A DNA stretch of 64,000 nt. Origin: G963662675 sp963676845. Its GTDB lineage: Bacteria > Bacteroidota > Bacteroidia > Bacteroidales > Prolixibacteraceae. The position numbers and the translations under genes are program-made. Positions 53,489 through 62,808 of this stretch are shown here, in pieces. The stretch is taken from NCBI GenBank assembly GCA_963676845.2, contig CAXXKK010000019.1, positions 148,221 through 212,220 on the forward strand, given 5' to 3'. Under the pieces are notes generated by a model. That model worked only from the letters and a program-made list of their open reading frames with translations, did no database searches and was not told where the DNA came from. Within the stretch, counting starts at the first letter, position 1. Every line of letters begins with the position of its first letter.

Positions 53489-54142
53489 TTAAACATTACT
53501 TGCTGAATGTTGTTTAGCAGACCTTCTGAAATAAAAATAAGTTTTCCCTTCAGAGACATCATCGTAATTAAAAATTTCCTTTTCGGGATGCATCTGATAA
53601 AAAGCAAGCATTGCCATGTCTCCGGCACAAAACAAAGAGTGTATACACATCACACTAAAGAAAAAAAATGCAAGCGGACTTGACCAAAACCAAATTCCCA
53701 ATAACAAACAAAGAACCTTAACAACAAGGAAAGGAGCCCAGGCAACCAGGCGAAACGAAGAATAATTTACAACCTCCCGGTCAGCAATCACATAAAAGAT
53801 AAATTTCCTCCAAATAGCTCCAAATTTCAAATTCCGAACACCAGTTAACAGATAAGCCAGTGCATGAATCATCTCATGTATAACAACTAAAAATGTGAAT
53901 GAAAAGACAACCGCCAGAAGCTGATAATGCAACGCTTCGTTTAATCCTCGGTTCATCAGGGATATTGACCGGACAAGCAAAAAGATAAAAGCCAGAATCA
54001 GACCCACCTGGTAAACCGAATAACTGCGAATCAACTTAGACTCAAAGTTAACTTGCTCCAGAACAAAACGCTTAATCTTAGTGTGTTCAACTTCTGTCAA
54101 CAGCCTAAATTCTTCACTATTCTTTAGCTCTTCCGGACTCAT
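53489..54142 (-). CDS. DUF3267-like integral membrane metalloprotease
   Basis: 217 residues with four probable transmembrane helices. The second has VVIHEMIHALAYLLTG, an HExxH zinc motif in the membrane, as in DUF3267 and site-2-protease-like families. Its start overlaps the stop of the flippase gene by four bases (ATGA), so the two are translationally coupled. Substrate unknown. It may also be a non-proteolytic member, since the third metal ligand is not obvious. Confidence 0.8.
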   Translation of the reverse strand: MSPEELKNSEEFRLLTEVEHTKIKRFVLEQVNFESKLIRSYSVYQVGLILAFIFLLVRSISLMNRGLNEALHYQLLAVVFSFTFLVVIHEMIHALAYLLTGVRNLKFGAIWRKFIFYVIADREVVNYSSFRLVAWAPFLVVKVLCLLLGIWFWSSPLAFFFFSVMCIHSLFCAGDMAMLAFYQMHPEKEIFNYDDVSEGKTYFYFRRSAKQHSASNV

Positions 54143-55584
54143 ACTTCTTCATTTTTCAGGATTTGAAAAAGTACTTTCAAATTAATTAATCGAATAGCAA
54201 AAGCAAAGCCCATTCCCAAAGAAGCTATAATTAAAAGCCCCACAAACCAATTTGGTACAAACATGGAAACTTTAGCTAAAAAAATACTAAAAAGAATAAA
54301 CAAACCAAGCTTAGCAATCAATCGGTAATTGGGTTGAAATTTAAATATACTGATAGCAATAAAAAGCTGAGCTAAAGCTGTTAGAATTTGAGTTATCATA
54401 CTAATCCAAGCTGCTCCGAGCGCAGCAAAACGAGGAATAAAAATCAGGTTTAGGATGATATTTAAAATCATTCCGGAAGCAGCCATCAAATTAAGTTGCA
54501 TCATGCTTCCGTTTGCAGTTAGAAGAGTTCCAAAAATATAAGTCGTCGAGATTCCTGTAAATCCAATCATAAGGATTCCCAAAATTGGTGCAGATAAAGC
54601 AACATGTTCATGATACAGTAACTGCATAATTTCGGTAGAATAGGTATTTGCTATAATCGCAAACAATATTGCCGGAACAATAATCAACAAAAAAGAAAAT
54701 TGGGCCAACTGTGAGACATCATCTTTCTGTTTCAGCATTTTAGAAAAAATAGGTAATAACAAACCGGCAAAAAGCATCCCGAACATGGCAAAAGCATCTA
54801 ATAAACGAAAAGCCTGAGCATATATTCCAGCCTGCATTTTCCCGTCATCGGGCAACAATCGTTCTATTAAAACAGAGTCAATCCGGTTATAAAAAGCCAT
54901 TAGAAGAATTAGCAATGCATATGGATAGCTTTTGCGCAGAAAAACCCAGAAAAACCGAATATCAAAGCGAATTTTAAATGAACCCGAATAAGAAAGCAAC
55001 ACAAAAAAAGTAATTAAAACTGAAAGCAAATACGCAGCTGTTTGAGCATACACAAACCATTCAATTGAAAACTTTCCTCCAAACCAATTGGTAAATAGAA
55101 GAGCACTACAAATCAGTATCATCAAACTTCTATCCAGTACTGATAAAATACTATCAGTGCGGAAAAAGTGCAATCCACTAATGTTAGACCGAAGATACAA
55201 ATTAAAGGAAATCAAAAATTGATTAAAGATTAGGAAAAATAGTAAGTGAAGCTGGACATTGTTGTAACCAATTATTAAAGCAGCAATTAAGCAAACGAAG
55301 GCATACCCAAAAGCCAGCAGAAATTTTAAACTGACAATGTTACTCAGGTATTTTTTTAACAACTGGTTGTTTTGTGCAATCTCCCGGTTATTGAAATTAG
55401 TAATCCCCAAGTCCAGAAGAATATTTAAAATCACCGAGAAATTGAATAAGGAGAAGTACAAACCATAATCCTCAGCCCCAACTATATTTTGCACAGTACG
55501 GTCAATCCCAAAAATCCAAAATGGTTTAACCAATACATTCAGGAAAAGCAGTAGTAATAAATTTGTTACGAATTTGCGTTTCAA
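54139..55584 (-). CDS. polysaccharide flippase (Wzx/MATE-like, MVF superfamily)
   Basis: 481 residues with 12-14 predicted transmembrane helices. It starts KRKFVTNLLLLLFLNVLVKPFWIFGIDRT and has AEDYGLYFSLFNFSVILNILLDLGI, typical of oligosaccharide flippases. It would move lipid-linked glycans across the inner membrane. First gene of a three-gene operon; 93 bases away, on the other strand, a glycosyltransferase starts, which suggests a shared surface-glycan task. Confidence 0.9.
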   Translation of the reverse strand: MKRKFVTNLLLLLFLNVLVKPFWIFGIDRTVQNIVGAEDYGLYFSLFNFSVILNILLDLGITNFNNREIAQNNQLLKKYLSNIVSLKFLLAFGYAFVCLIAALIIGYNNVQLHLLFFLIFNQFLISFNLYLRSNISGLHFFRTDSILSVLDRSLMILICSALLFTNWFGGKFSIEWFVYAQTAAYLLSVLITFFVLLSYSGSFKIRFDIRFFWVFLRKSYPYALLILLMAFYNRIDSVLIERLLPDDGKMQAGIYAQAFRLLDAFAMFGMLFAGLLLPIFSKMLKQKDDVSQLAQFSFLLIIVPAILFAIIANTYSTEIMQLLYHEHVALSAPILGILMIGFTGISTTYIFGTLLTANGSMMQLNLMAASGMILNIILNLIFIPRFAALGAAWISMITQILTALAQLFIAISIFKFQPNYRLIAKLGLFILFSIFLAKVSMFVPNWFVGLLIIASLGMGFAFAIRLINLKVLFQILKNEEV

Positions 55585-55677
55585 GGCTAAAGGTTCTTTT
55601 GCAGATTAATTTGATAAAAGTAAGCAATTTTTGGGCAGACTTTGTACTTTTGGAGTAAATCAAGGAATCCGGCAAAC

Positions 55678-56805
55678 ATGGTCATTGCAGTAAATACACG
55701 TCTTTTACAAAAAGGGAGATTGGAAGGCATTGGTTGGTTCACTCGCGAAACACTGGTTCGTATTACCAAAAGCCATCCTGAACATCAGTTCATTTTCATT
55801 TTTGACCGTGAATACGATGAAGAATTTATCTTCTCTGATAACATCACACCTGTTATTGTTTCTCCCCAAACCAGGCATCCCCTGCTTTGGTTTATTTGGT
55901 TTGAACTTCAGATTCCAAGGATATTAAAAAAATACAAAGCAGATCTGTTCCTTTCTCCCGATGGTTATCTTTCATTAAACACAAAGGTTAAACAGTTAGC
56001 TGTCATTCATGATATTAACTTTGCTCACCGTCCCAAAGATTTGCCTAATCTAATCGCAAAATATTACAATTTCTTCTTCCCCAAATTTGCGAAACGTGCA
56101 GCTCGAATTGCTACTGTTTCTTATTATTCAAAAGAAGATATTGTACGCACTTACCGAATTGATCCGGATAATATTGATGTTGTTTACAATGGTGTTAATG
56201 TTCTTTACGCTCCCACTTCAATTGAAGAACAGGAAGCTACCAAAGAAAAATATACCAACGGTAAACCCTATTTCCTTTATGTTGGATCCATGCATCCGCG
56301 AAAGAATATTTGCGGACTTTTACGGGCTTTCGATGCTTTTAAAACAGCAACCGGAAAAGATATAAAAATGGTGATCACTGGTAGCGAAATGTTTAAAACC
56401 GGTGAAATAAGAATGACTTATGAAGGAATGCGTCATAAGGACGATGTTGTTTACACCGGGAGATTATCCCCCAAAGATCTACATCAAGTATTGGGAGCAG
56501 CAATATCTCTGATTTTTGTTCCTTACTTTGAAGGATTTGGTGTTCCTGTAATTGAAGGAATGAGTGCAGGAATACCTGTCATCTGTTCCAATACAACATC
56601 ACTTCCCGAGGTAGGCGGGCATGCTGTAATTTATGCAGATCCATTTGTGGTTAGCCAAATCAAAGATGCCATGATTCGCATTGTAGAAGAAGATGGACTC
56701 CGTGATAAATTGATTCAAAAAGGCCATATTCAGCAAACTAAATTTAGCTGGGATAAAACAGCAGAAATGCTTTGGGGAAGCATTCAAATCTGTTTAAATA
56801 CCTAG
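55678..56805 (+). CDS. glycosyltransferase, GT4 family
   Basis: 375 residues from the ATG at 55678 (MVIAVNTRLLQKGRLEGIGW). A TTG-started frame from 55642 is longer but out of keeping with the family. GT-B fold: GIGWFTRE at the N-terminal donor loop, LAVIHDINF, YFLYVGSMHPRKNICGLLRAF, VVYTGRLSPKDL, and the conserved E-x7-E-like PYFEGFGVPVIEGMSAGIPVI near residue 290. It adds a sugar from a nucleotide-sugar donor to a glycan. Divergent from the flippase and 14 bases upstream of rnhB. Confidence 0.92.
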   Translation: MVIAVNTRLLQKGRLEGIGWFTRETLVRITKSHPEHQFIFIFDREYDEEFIFSDNITPVIVSPQTRHPLLWFIWFELQIPRILKKYKADLFLSPDGYLSLNTKVKQLAVIHDINFAHRPKDLPNLIAKYYNFFFPKFAKRAARIATVSYYSKEDIVRTYRIDPDNIDVVYNGVNVLYAPTSIEEQEATKEKYTNGKPYFLYVGSMHPRKNICGLLRAFDAFKTATGKDIKMVITGSEMFKTGEIRMTYEGMRHKDDVVYTGRLSPKDLHQVLGAAISLIFVPYFEGFGVPVIEGMSAGIPVICSNTTSLPEVGGHAVIYADPFVVSQIKDAMIRIVEEDGLRDKLIQKGHIQQTKFSWDKTAEMLWGSIQICLNT

Positions 56806-56819
56806 CATTCATTTTTTTC

Positions 56820-57434
56820 ATGAGGAACAAAAAAAATAATCTCCAACTATACCTGGAAAAAGGACATATCGAAGCCGGATGCGACGAAGCTGGCCGGGGT
56901 TGCCTTGCCGGTCCGGTTGTTGCTGCAGCTGTTATTTTACCCTCCGATTTTAAAAATGATTTGCTAAACGACTCCAAAAAACTAAGCGAAAAGCAACGTT
57001 ATCAACTTCGCCCGATTATAGAAAAAGAAGCAATTGCATTTGGAGTTGGTATTGTTGATCATCTTGAAATTGATGAAATCAACATCCTAAATGCATCATT
57101 TTTAGCCATGCACCGGGCGGTAGAAAAACTCTCCAAGATTCCTGAACATCTTCTAATTGATGGGAACAGGTTTAAGCCTTACCCCAATATATCACCTTGC
57201 ATAATTAAAGGTGATGGTAAATTGCTTCCCATAGCTGCAGCTTCAATTTTGGCTAAGACTTACCGAGACGACATCATGGGAAAACTTCATTTTAAATACC
57301 CTGAATATTTATGGGATAAAAACAAAGGTTATCCTACTAAAGCTCACCGCAATGCAATACAGAAAATCGGGCCATCACCTTTTCATAGAAAAAGCTTTAA
57401 ACTACTTGAGAATCAATTAAAAATTAATTTTTAA
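56820..57434 (+). CDS. rnhB: ribonuclease HII
   Basis: 204 residues from the ATG at 56820. The frame extends upstream into the glycosyltransferase gene with a TTG, which is less likely. RNase HII signature AGCDEAGRGCLAGPVVAAAV (catalytic DEAGRG), NDSKKLSEKQR, LIDGNRF, IKGDGKLLPIAAASILAKTYRD with the second and third acids, ending YPTKAHRNAI and SPFHRKSF. It removes RNA primers and misincorporated ribonucleotides from DNA. Only 14 bases after the glycosyltransferase, so co-transcribed with it. Confidence 0.97.
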   Translation: MRNKKNNLQLYLEKGHIEAGCDEAGRGCLAGPVVAAAVILPSDFKNDLLNDSKKLSEKQRYQLRPIIEKEAIAFGVGIVDHLEIDEINILNASFLAMHRAVEKLSKIPEHLLIDGNRFKPYPNISPCIIKGDGKLLPIAAASILAKTYRDDIMGKLHFKYPEYLWDKNKGYPTKAHRNAIQKIGPSPFHRKSFKLLENQLKINF

Positions 57435-57544
57435 AACAATAATCTTAAAGTTTTGTTAATGTCACCTATCTGAATTGTTGGAACTGGTGAATCTTCCTAT
57501 ATTCGTGCGAAATTTTGCATAAAACCAACTATTATTATAAGAAA

Positions 57545-58888
57545 ATGAGAAAACTATTCTTTTTATCGTTATTACTTTCTGTAATAGCTGTCTTGCCTGG
57601 AAATGCGCAAGAAATCCCTGAAACCACAGGATCGAACAATGCAATTAATGTCTTCCTTGACGGAATGTTCATGGATGAGAATTACTTAAGGGAAGAATTC
57701 CCTCAAGTAAACTATGTTCGTACCCGTGAATCTGCAGACGTTCATTTAATGGGAACTATGCAATCAACAGGAGCTGGTCGTCAATATGAATTCTTCTTTA
57801 TTGGGCTGGATGAATTTGCAGGGAAAAACGATACATTAAGCTACTTCTCTTCGGGTCAGTCAACAACTACTGAAATCCGGGAAGGTTATACTAAGGTTAT
57901 TAAAATGGGTTTAATGCGTTATTTTGCAGCAGCAAACCAGTATCTTGATATCCAAATTAACTCAGACAATGCTGATGGCAACCCAGGTATGTCTTTCGAA
58001 AGAGGAGGAAATGTAGTAGAAGATGACCCATGGGATAGTTGGGTATTTGAAATGGATTTAAATGGAAATCTTAACGGAACTGCAGAATCTGATACAAAAA
58101 GCATAAGCGGTTCATTTGATGTTACCCGTGTTACACCAGAGTGGAGATACGAGTTTCTATTTGGCTACAGCAATTCTAATACCAAAGCTGATTATGGTTA
58201 TTATAGCTATGAAACAGAAACAATCTCCAAAAACTTTAACACTTTAATTGTAAATAGCTTAGGTGACCACATGGCTGTTGGATTTCTTGGAGAAGTAGAA
58301 CAAAGTACAAGAGATAACTATGACTTTAGATATACTTTCGCTCCAGCATTTGAGTATAATTTTTATCCTTATGATATGTCAAGTCGCAGACAATTAAAAC
58401 TATCATATTACATTGGTATTGACAATAGAAATTATGCTGACACAACATTTATGCTTGTAACTGAAGACAGATTGAGTTATGAAAAATTAGCCTTAAGCTA
58501 TCGTTCACAGGAAGAATGGGGTAGCACCAGTGCTTCTGTAACATACCAACACTTCTTAAGAGATTTTGAAGAAAACAATTTAAGAATTAACGCAAGTGTT
58601 AATGTTCGTATCTGGCGAGGTCTTTCCTGGAATATGTCTGGAAGTTATTCAATTATCAATGACGGGATTAATACTGCAAAAGGAGATGCAACTCCAGAAG
58701 AAATCCTAACTGGGTCAAGAAGATTACCAACTGCATCCTCCTATAGCTTTAGAATGGGTCTATCCTTCACATTCGGATCATTATATAACAATGTTGTAAA
58801 TCCACGTCTGAAAGATCAAATGCGAGGCTTCAGCGGTGGTGGCGGAGGTTTCAGCGGCGGAGGCGGCGGAGGCTTTGGCGGCTTCTAA
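57545..58888 (+). CDS. outer-membrane beta-barrel-like protein with Gly-rich C-terminus
   Basis: 447 residues from the ATG at 57545; the TTG ten codons earlier is rejected because it spoils the signal peptide (MRKLFFLSLLLSVIAVLPGNAQ). An N-terminal domain (about 30-145) with NVFLDGMFMDENYLREEFPQ, ADVHLMGT and EGYTKVIKMGLMRYFAA is followed by 10-12 aromatic-rich amphipathic strands (RYEFLFGYSNSN, LKLSYYIGID, ASVTYQHFLRD) and a tail of Gly-Phe repeats. I do not recognise a characterised family. The closing GGFGGF is unusual: barrels normally end in a strand with a terminal aromatic residue, although the last residue here is still Phe. Confidence 0.7.
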   Translation: MRKLFFLSLLLSVIAVLPGNAQEIPETTGSNNAINVFLDGMFMDENYLREEFPQVNYVRTRESADVHLMGTMQSTGAGRQYEFFFIGLDEFAGKNDTLSYFSSGQSTTTEIREGYTKVIKMGLMRYFAAANQYLDIQINSDNADGNPGMSFERGGNVVEDDPWDSWVFEMDLNGNLNGTAESDTKSISGSFDVTRVTPEWRYEFLFGYSNSNTKADYGYYSYETETISKNFNTLIVNSLGDHMAVGFLGEVEQSTRDNYDFRYTFAPAFEYNFYPYDMSSRRQLKLSYYIGIDNRNYADTTFMLVTEDRLSYEKLALSYRSQEEWGSTSASVTYQHFLRDFEENNLRINASVNVRIWRGLSWNMSGSYSIINDGINTAKGDATPEEILTGSRRLPTASSYSFRMGLSFTFGSLYNNVVNPRLKDQMRGFSGGGGGFSGGGGGGFGGF

Positions 58889-58926
58889 AATTCATATGCT
58901 GTAAAATATCAGTGTTTATATAAAGT

Positions 58927-58964
58927 GAATGCATTATTTTGTCATAGTACAAAGTAATGCATTC
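58927..58964 (+). promoter_or_regulatory. perfect 9-bp inverted repeat abutting the kbl start codon
   Basis: GAATGCATT (58927-58935) and AATGCATTC (58956-58964) are exact inverted repeats around 20 bases, and the ATG of kbl follows directly. In mRNA the hairpin would cover the ribosome landing site; in DNA it could be an operator. Confidence 0.5.
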
Positions 58965-60152
58965 ATGTCTTATACACTTATCAAACAAATACAGGAGACC
59001 TTGCAAAAGCTAAAAGAGCAGGGGCTTTATAAAACTGAACGAATTATCACTTCGTCCCAAAGTTCAGAGATTAAGGTTGGAACAGAACTTGAAGTATTAA
59101 ATTTTTGCTCCAACAATTACCTGGGACTGGCAAACCATCCTCAGATTATAGAAGCCGCAAAAAGCACCATGGACGAATGGGGCTTTGGACTTTCATCAGT
59201 TCGTTTTATCTGTGGAACTCAGGAAATACATAAGCAATTAGAAAAAAAGGTATCCGAATTTCTGGGGACTGAAGACACCATTCTATATTGTGCATGTTTT
59301 GATGCCAATGGCGGTGTATTTGAGCCTCTATTGGATGAGAATTCTGCCATCATTTCGGATGAATTGAACCACGCTTCAATTATTGATGGTGTCCGCTTGT
59401 GCAAGGCCCAACGCTTTCGCTATAAGCACTCCAATATGGAAGAATTGGAACAATGCCTGAAAGAAGCTCAATCTGCAAACTATCGCTTAATTGTTACCGA
59501 TGGAGTTTTCTCCATGGATGGCGACCTAGCAAAACTTCCTGAAATCGTTAAACTTGCCAAACAATACGATGCGTTGGTCATGGTTGATGATTCCCATGCT
59601 TCAGGCTATATTGGTGAAACAGGCCGCGGCACTGCGGAATATTTTGGCTTGCTGGGTGAAATCGATATTATCACAACAACCTTTGGTAAAGCCCTGGGTG
59701 GTGGAAATGGAGGTTGTACATCCGGCCGAAAAGAAATTATTGAAATGCTCCGCCAACGATCCAGACCTTATCTGTTTTCCAACACGTTAGCTCCTGCGAC
59801 TGTTGGAGCGACTCTGCAGGTACTGGATATGCTTTCTTCTTCTTCCGAATTACAAAAGAAAACGATGAAAAATGCCATCCATTTCAGACAAAAAATGGAA
59901 GCCGCCGGTTTTGATATCGTAAAAGGAGAAACAGCCATTGTACCTGTTATGCTATACGACGCACCTTTAGCCGTTGAGTTTGCTGATAAACTTTTAAAAG
60001 AAGGAATTTACGTTATTGGTTTTGTGTACCCGGTTGTACCGAAAGGAAAGGCAAGAATCCGTGTCCAGCTTTCGGCTGCTCATACTTCTGTGCAAATCAA
60101 CAAAGCAGTTGAAGCATTTATAAAGGTTGGGAAAGAATTGAAGGTGATCTAG
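58965..60152 (+). CDS. kbl: glycine C-acetyltransferase (2-amino-3-ketobutyrate CoA ligase)
   Basis: 395 residues from the ATG at 58965, which matches the ~398-residue family; an in-frame ATG at 58929 would add 12 residues and run through the inverted repeat. A PLP enzyme of the alpha-oxoamine synthase family: NFCSNNYLGLANHP, SSVRFICGTQEIHKQLE, LNHASIIDGVRLCKA, DGVFSMDGDLA, VMVDDSHASGYIG, and FGKALGGGNGG with the PLP lysine (about residue 244). With threonine dehydrogenase it converts threonine to glycine and acetyl-CoA; tdh is not in the window. Convergent with a TolC-family gene. Confidence 0.96.
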   Translation: MSYTLIKQIQETLQKLKEQGLYKTERIITSSQSSEIKVGTELEVLNFCSNNYLGLANHPQIIEAAKSTMDEWGFGLSSVRFICGTQEIHKQLEKKVSEFLGTEDTILYCACFDANGGVFEPLLDENSAIISDELNHASIIDGVRLCKAQRFRYKHSNMEELEQCLKEAQSANYRLIVTDGVFSMDGDLAKLPEIVKLAKQYDALVMVDDSHASGYIGETGRGTAEYFGLLGEIDIITTTFGKALGGGNGGCTSGRKEIIEMLRQRSRPYLFSNTLAPATVGATLQVLDMLSSSSELQKKTMKNAIHFRQKMEAAGFDIVKGETAIVPVMLYDAPLAVEFADKLLKEGIYVIGFVYPVVPKGKARIRVQLSAAHTSVQINKAVEAFIKVGKELKVI

Positions 60153-60184
60153 ATTAGAAATCTCTTTCCCAAATAAAAAGTCAT

Positions 60185-60245
60185 TCCAAACTTGTTTCGT
60201 AATCTGTCTCAAAACAATAAGAACAGACTTTGAAACAAGTTTGGA
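60185..60245. repeat. 14-bp perfect inverted repeat between convergent genes
   Basis: TCCAAACTTGTTTC (60185-60198) and GAAACAAGTTTGGA (60232-60245) are exact inverted repeats, with an inner TCTGT/ACAGA pair at 60203-60207 and 60223-60227. There is no T-run, so it is not a classical terminator, though it lies where a bidirectional one is expected. Confidence 0.7.
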
Positions 60246-60266
60246 GACATAACATCATCAATATCC

Positions 60267-61601
60267 TTATAAAGTTATTGGGACATTGTTGTAGAAATCT
60301 AAAATCTTTGTTCTAAAAATATACTCATATTTTGCCTGAGCCAAAGTACTTTTTGCAACTGCCAGGTTATTTTTCGACTGGTTATATTCCAGCGAATTCA
60401 CCGAGCCTACATTAAATTTTTCCTCGGTATATCGAAAAGCTTCTTCCATAGACTGTACTGCTTTCTCGCTGGCTCTATAACGTTTCATAGCTGCCAAGGC
60501 ATTGGTGTAAGCCTGTTCAATCTCTTTACGCAGTGTGTTCTTTGTACTTTGAAGTTCCAGCTCCTGAGTAGTTACCTGCAACTCTGCATTTTTTATCTGG
60601 GTGCGTGTTTGTCCTTTACTAAAGATTGGAATATTCAAATTTAGTCCTAAACCGTAACGCTCATTATTTTTAAGTTGATCGGAAAAAGAAATTTCACTTC
60701 CCAATGCATCCGTATATTTGTTGTTGTAGGCTGTGTAATAATTTGCTCCGAAAGAAAGAGTTGGGTACAAGCTACCTTTAGCAATGCTTACTTGTTCCTG
60801 GTAGCTTTTCAATCTCAACTCAGCACTTTGAACCTCAGGTCTTGAAAGAGATGCAGTTTTAAAAACCTCAACAGAATTCAACATAGTTTCGCCAGCAGAC
60901 AAGGTAGGAAATTCCGGTTGCTCAATCTTAAATTCCTCGGTAGATGGAAGCTCTAAAAGCTGATATAAATCCAGATAAGCCAGTTGTAAATTGTTTTGCT
61001 CATTTACCAGGCTCAGTTCTTCTTGTGCATATTGAGCCTCTATTTCCAGCAAACTTCCTTTTGCCAAGCTTCCCGCATCTACTAACTTCTCAGTTCTTTC
61101 AATTTGTAGATGGGTAACTTCTAGCTGATCTTCAGCCACTTTCACCAATTCTCCGGCCAGTAATATCTGCAAATATGCTGCTGCCACATTCAACATGACA
61201 TCATCCTGAGCCTTTTCCAAATCCTGCAGACTTGCCTGCATATCAAAAACAGCCATATCCACTGAATTCTTCAATGTTAATCCGTTTAATAAGGCGATAT
61301 CAGCACTTAAGTTAGCTCCTGTTTGGTTTGAATTATAATTGGCATAGGTGTTATCATACTGAAGCGTACGACCGAAACTAAAATTATTTGACACACTGCT
61401 ACTCACACTGGGCAAACGGTTGTTCCTGGCTTGTTGCAGTTCGTTGTTGTAATAATCCGCATTCAGTTTTTGCTGTTGTATCTGAATATTATTCTCCAGC
61501 GCATAATCAATACACTGCTGCAAATCCCAGGTTTCCTGTGACTGAACCGAAAATGCAGCAAAAAGACAGGCGATGAATAAAGTAGATATATATTTTATCA
61601 T
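60267..61601 (-). CDS. TolC-family outer-membrane efflux protein
   Basis: 444 residues with a signal peptide (cleavage near SVQSQ), LQQCIDYALENNIQIQQ at the start, two long-helix repeats (LQLAYLDLYQLLELPS, RTQIKNAELQVTTQELELQS) and FRYTEEKFNVGSVNSLEYNQ. Outer-membrane channel for the ABC-type exporter encoded just upstream. It starts 48 bases after the adaptor gene and ends the operon. Confidence 0.94.
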   Translation of the reverse strand: MIKYISTLFIACLFAAFSVQSQETWDLQQCIDYALENNIQIQQQKLNADYYNNELQQARNNRLPSVSSSVSNNFSFGRTLQYDNTYANYNSNQTGANLSADIALLNGLTLKNSVDMAVFDMQASLQDLEKAQDDVMLNVAAAYLQILLAGELVKVAEDQLEVTHLQIERTEKLVDAGSLAKGSLLEIEAQYAQEELSLVNEQNNLQLAYLDLYQLLELPSTEEFKIEQPEFPTLSAGETMLNSVEVFKTASLSRPEVQSAELRLKSYQEQVSIAKGSLYPTLSFGANYYTAYNNKYTDALGSEISFSDQLKNNERYGLGLNLNIPIFSKGQTRTQIKNAELQVTTQELELQSTKNTLRKEIEQAYTNALAAMKRYRASEKAVQSMEEAFRYTEEKFNVGSVNSLEYNQSKNNLAVAKSTLAQAKYEYIFRTKILDFYNNVPITL

Positions 61602-61649
61602 GACTGATTTTGTTTTTAGCTAATTTAACTATTCAAAGTAGAAAACGAA

Positions 61650-62777
61650 TTATCCTTGTTGAGCAATCGCTTGATTCTGCTGATTTGGGTCAATCGGATC
61701 ACCTTTAATTTTATCACTTTCACTTAAGCCATCGGTAATTTCAATATTGATGCCATCAGACAGGCCAACCTCTACATTTCTTCTTTCGTAAATATTTTCA
61801 ACTTCATTTACCAAAACCTCAACGTATGGTGAATCATCCTCAAACTTTAAGACCGACTCGGGAACAACCATCACGTTATTTTTCTGTTCCAACACAATAT
61901 TTGCATTGGCACTGTATCCGGCACGTATGAACTGGTTGTCCTGCAATTGTACATCAGCTTTTATTTCAAATTGAATGGCGCCATTTTCTTCCACGCCCTT
62001 GGGTGCAATATAAGTTAAGATTGCATCGAATTTCTCATTTTCAATTGCACCAATCTGAAGTTCAATAGGCATGCCTTCGTTAATCTTGCCCACTTCGGTT
62101 TCATCAACGTTTCCTTCAAAAATCATGTCCTGCATATCTGCAATAACGGCAATAGTTGTTCCATCGTTGAAAGTATTCGATTGAATAACCGAATTCCCTT
62201 CTTTTACCGGAACATCCAAAACCATACCGTCGATGGTTGAACGAACTAGTGTATTGGTTGAATCTTCAGCCTTTTTCGTCACTCCATTTTTAATCAACTC
62301 CAGGTTATTTTCAGATGTTTCCACTTCTTCCTGTGCTGAATCAAAAGCAACTTTTGCCTGCTGAAATTCCTCGAACGAGATCACCCCATCATCATATAAT
62401 TTTTCCTGGCGTTCAAATTGAATCTGGGCATCTTCAAAGTTGATGTTTGCCCTGTTCAACCGGGATTCAGCAGCATTCAACTCTACCATATCTGGGATAA
62501 TTTCTATCTTGGCAATAATCTGGTTTTTAGTTACAATATCACCGGCCTGCACATACAGTTCGGCAATAATTCCCGACACCTGTGGTTTAACATCAATTTC
62601 CTTTCGCGGAACAACAGAACCTGTAGCCACTGTTTTATTGATGATATCGGTATAAAATGGGGCCTCATTTTCAAAAACCTCTTGTACTGGTTTTGATTTA
62701 TTATACAGGAAAACTATTGTTCCCCCAAAAATTACAACAAGGATAAGGATTCCTAATGTTTTAAAGATTTTCTTCAT
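61650..62777 (-). CDS. periplasmic adaptor of a MacAB-type exporter
   Basis: 375 residues. N-terminal transmembrane anchor (about 6-26), lipoyl-like halves with VKPQVSGIIAELYVQAGDIVTKNQIIAKI and RSTIDGMVLDVPVKEGNSV, a coiled-coil hairpin (LNRANINFEDAQIQFERQEKLYDDGVISFEEFQQAK), and beta-barrel and C-terminal domains. It bridges the MacB-like permease and the TolC-type channel. The middle position in the operon and the MacA-like layout favour an ABC rather than an RND partner. Confidence 0.93.
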   Translation of the reverse strand: MKKIFKTLGILILVVIFGGTIVFLYNKSKPVQEVFENEAPFYTDIINKTVATGSVVPRKEIDVKPQVSGIIAELYVQAGDIVTKNQIIAKIEIIPDMVELNAAESRLNRANINFEDAQIQFERQEKLYDDGVISFEEFQQAKVAFDSAQEEVETSENNLELIKNGVTKKAEDSTNTLVRSTIDGMVLDVPVKEGNSVIQSNTFNDGTTIAVIADMQDMIFEGNVDETEVGKINEGMPIELQIGAIENEKFDAILTYIAPKGVEENGAIQFEIKADVQLQDNQFIRAGYSANANIVLEQKNNVMVVPESVLKFEDDSPYVEVLVNEVENIYERRNVEVGLSDGINIEITDGLSESDKIKGDPIDPNQQNQAIAQQG

Positions 62778-62808
62778 GATTCATGGTTTTATTATTGTTT
62801 CTGTTTTT

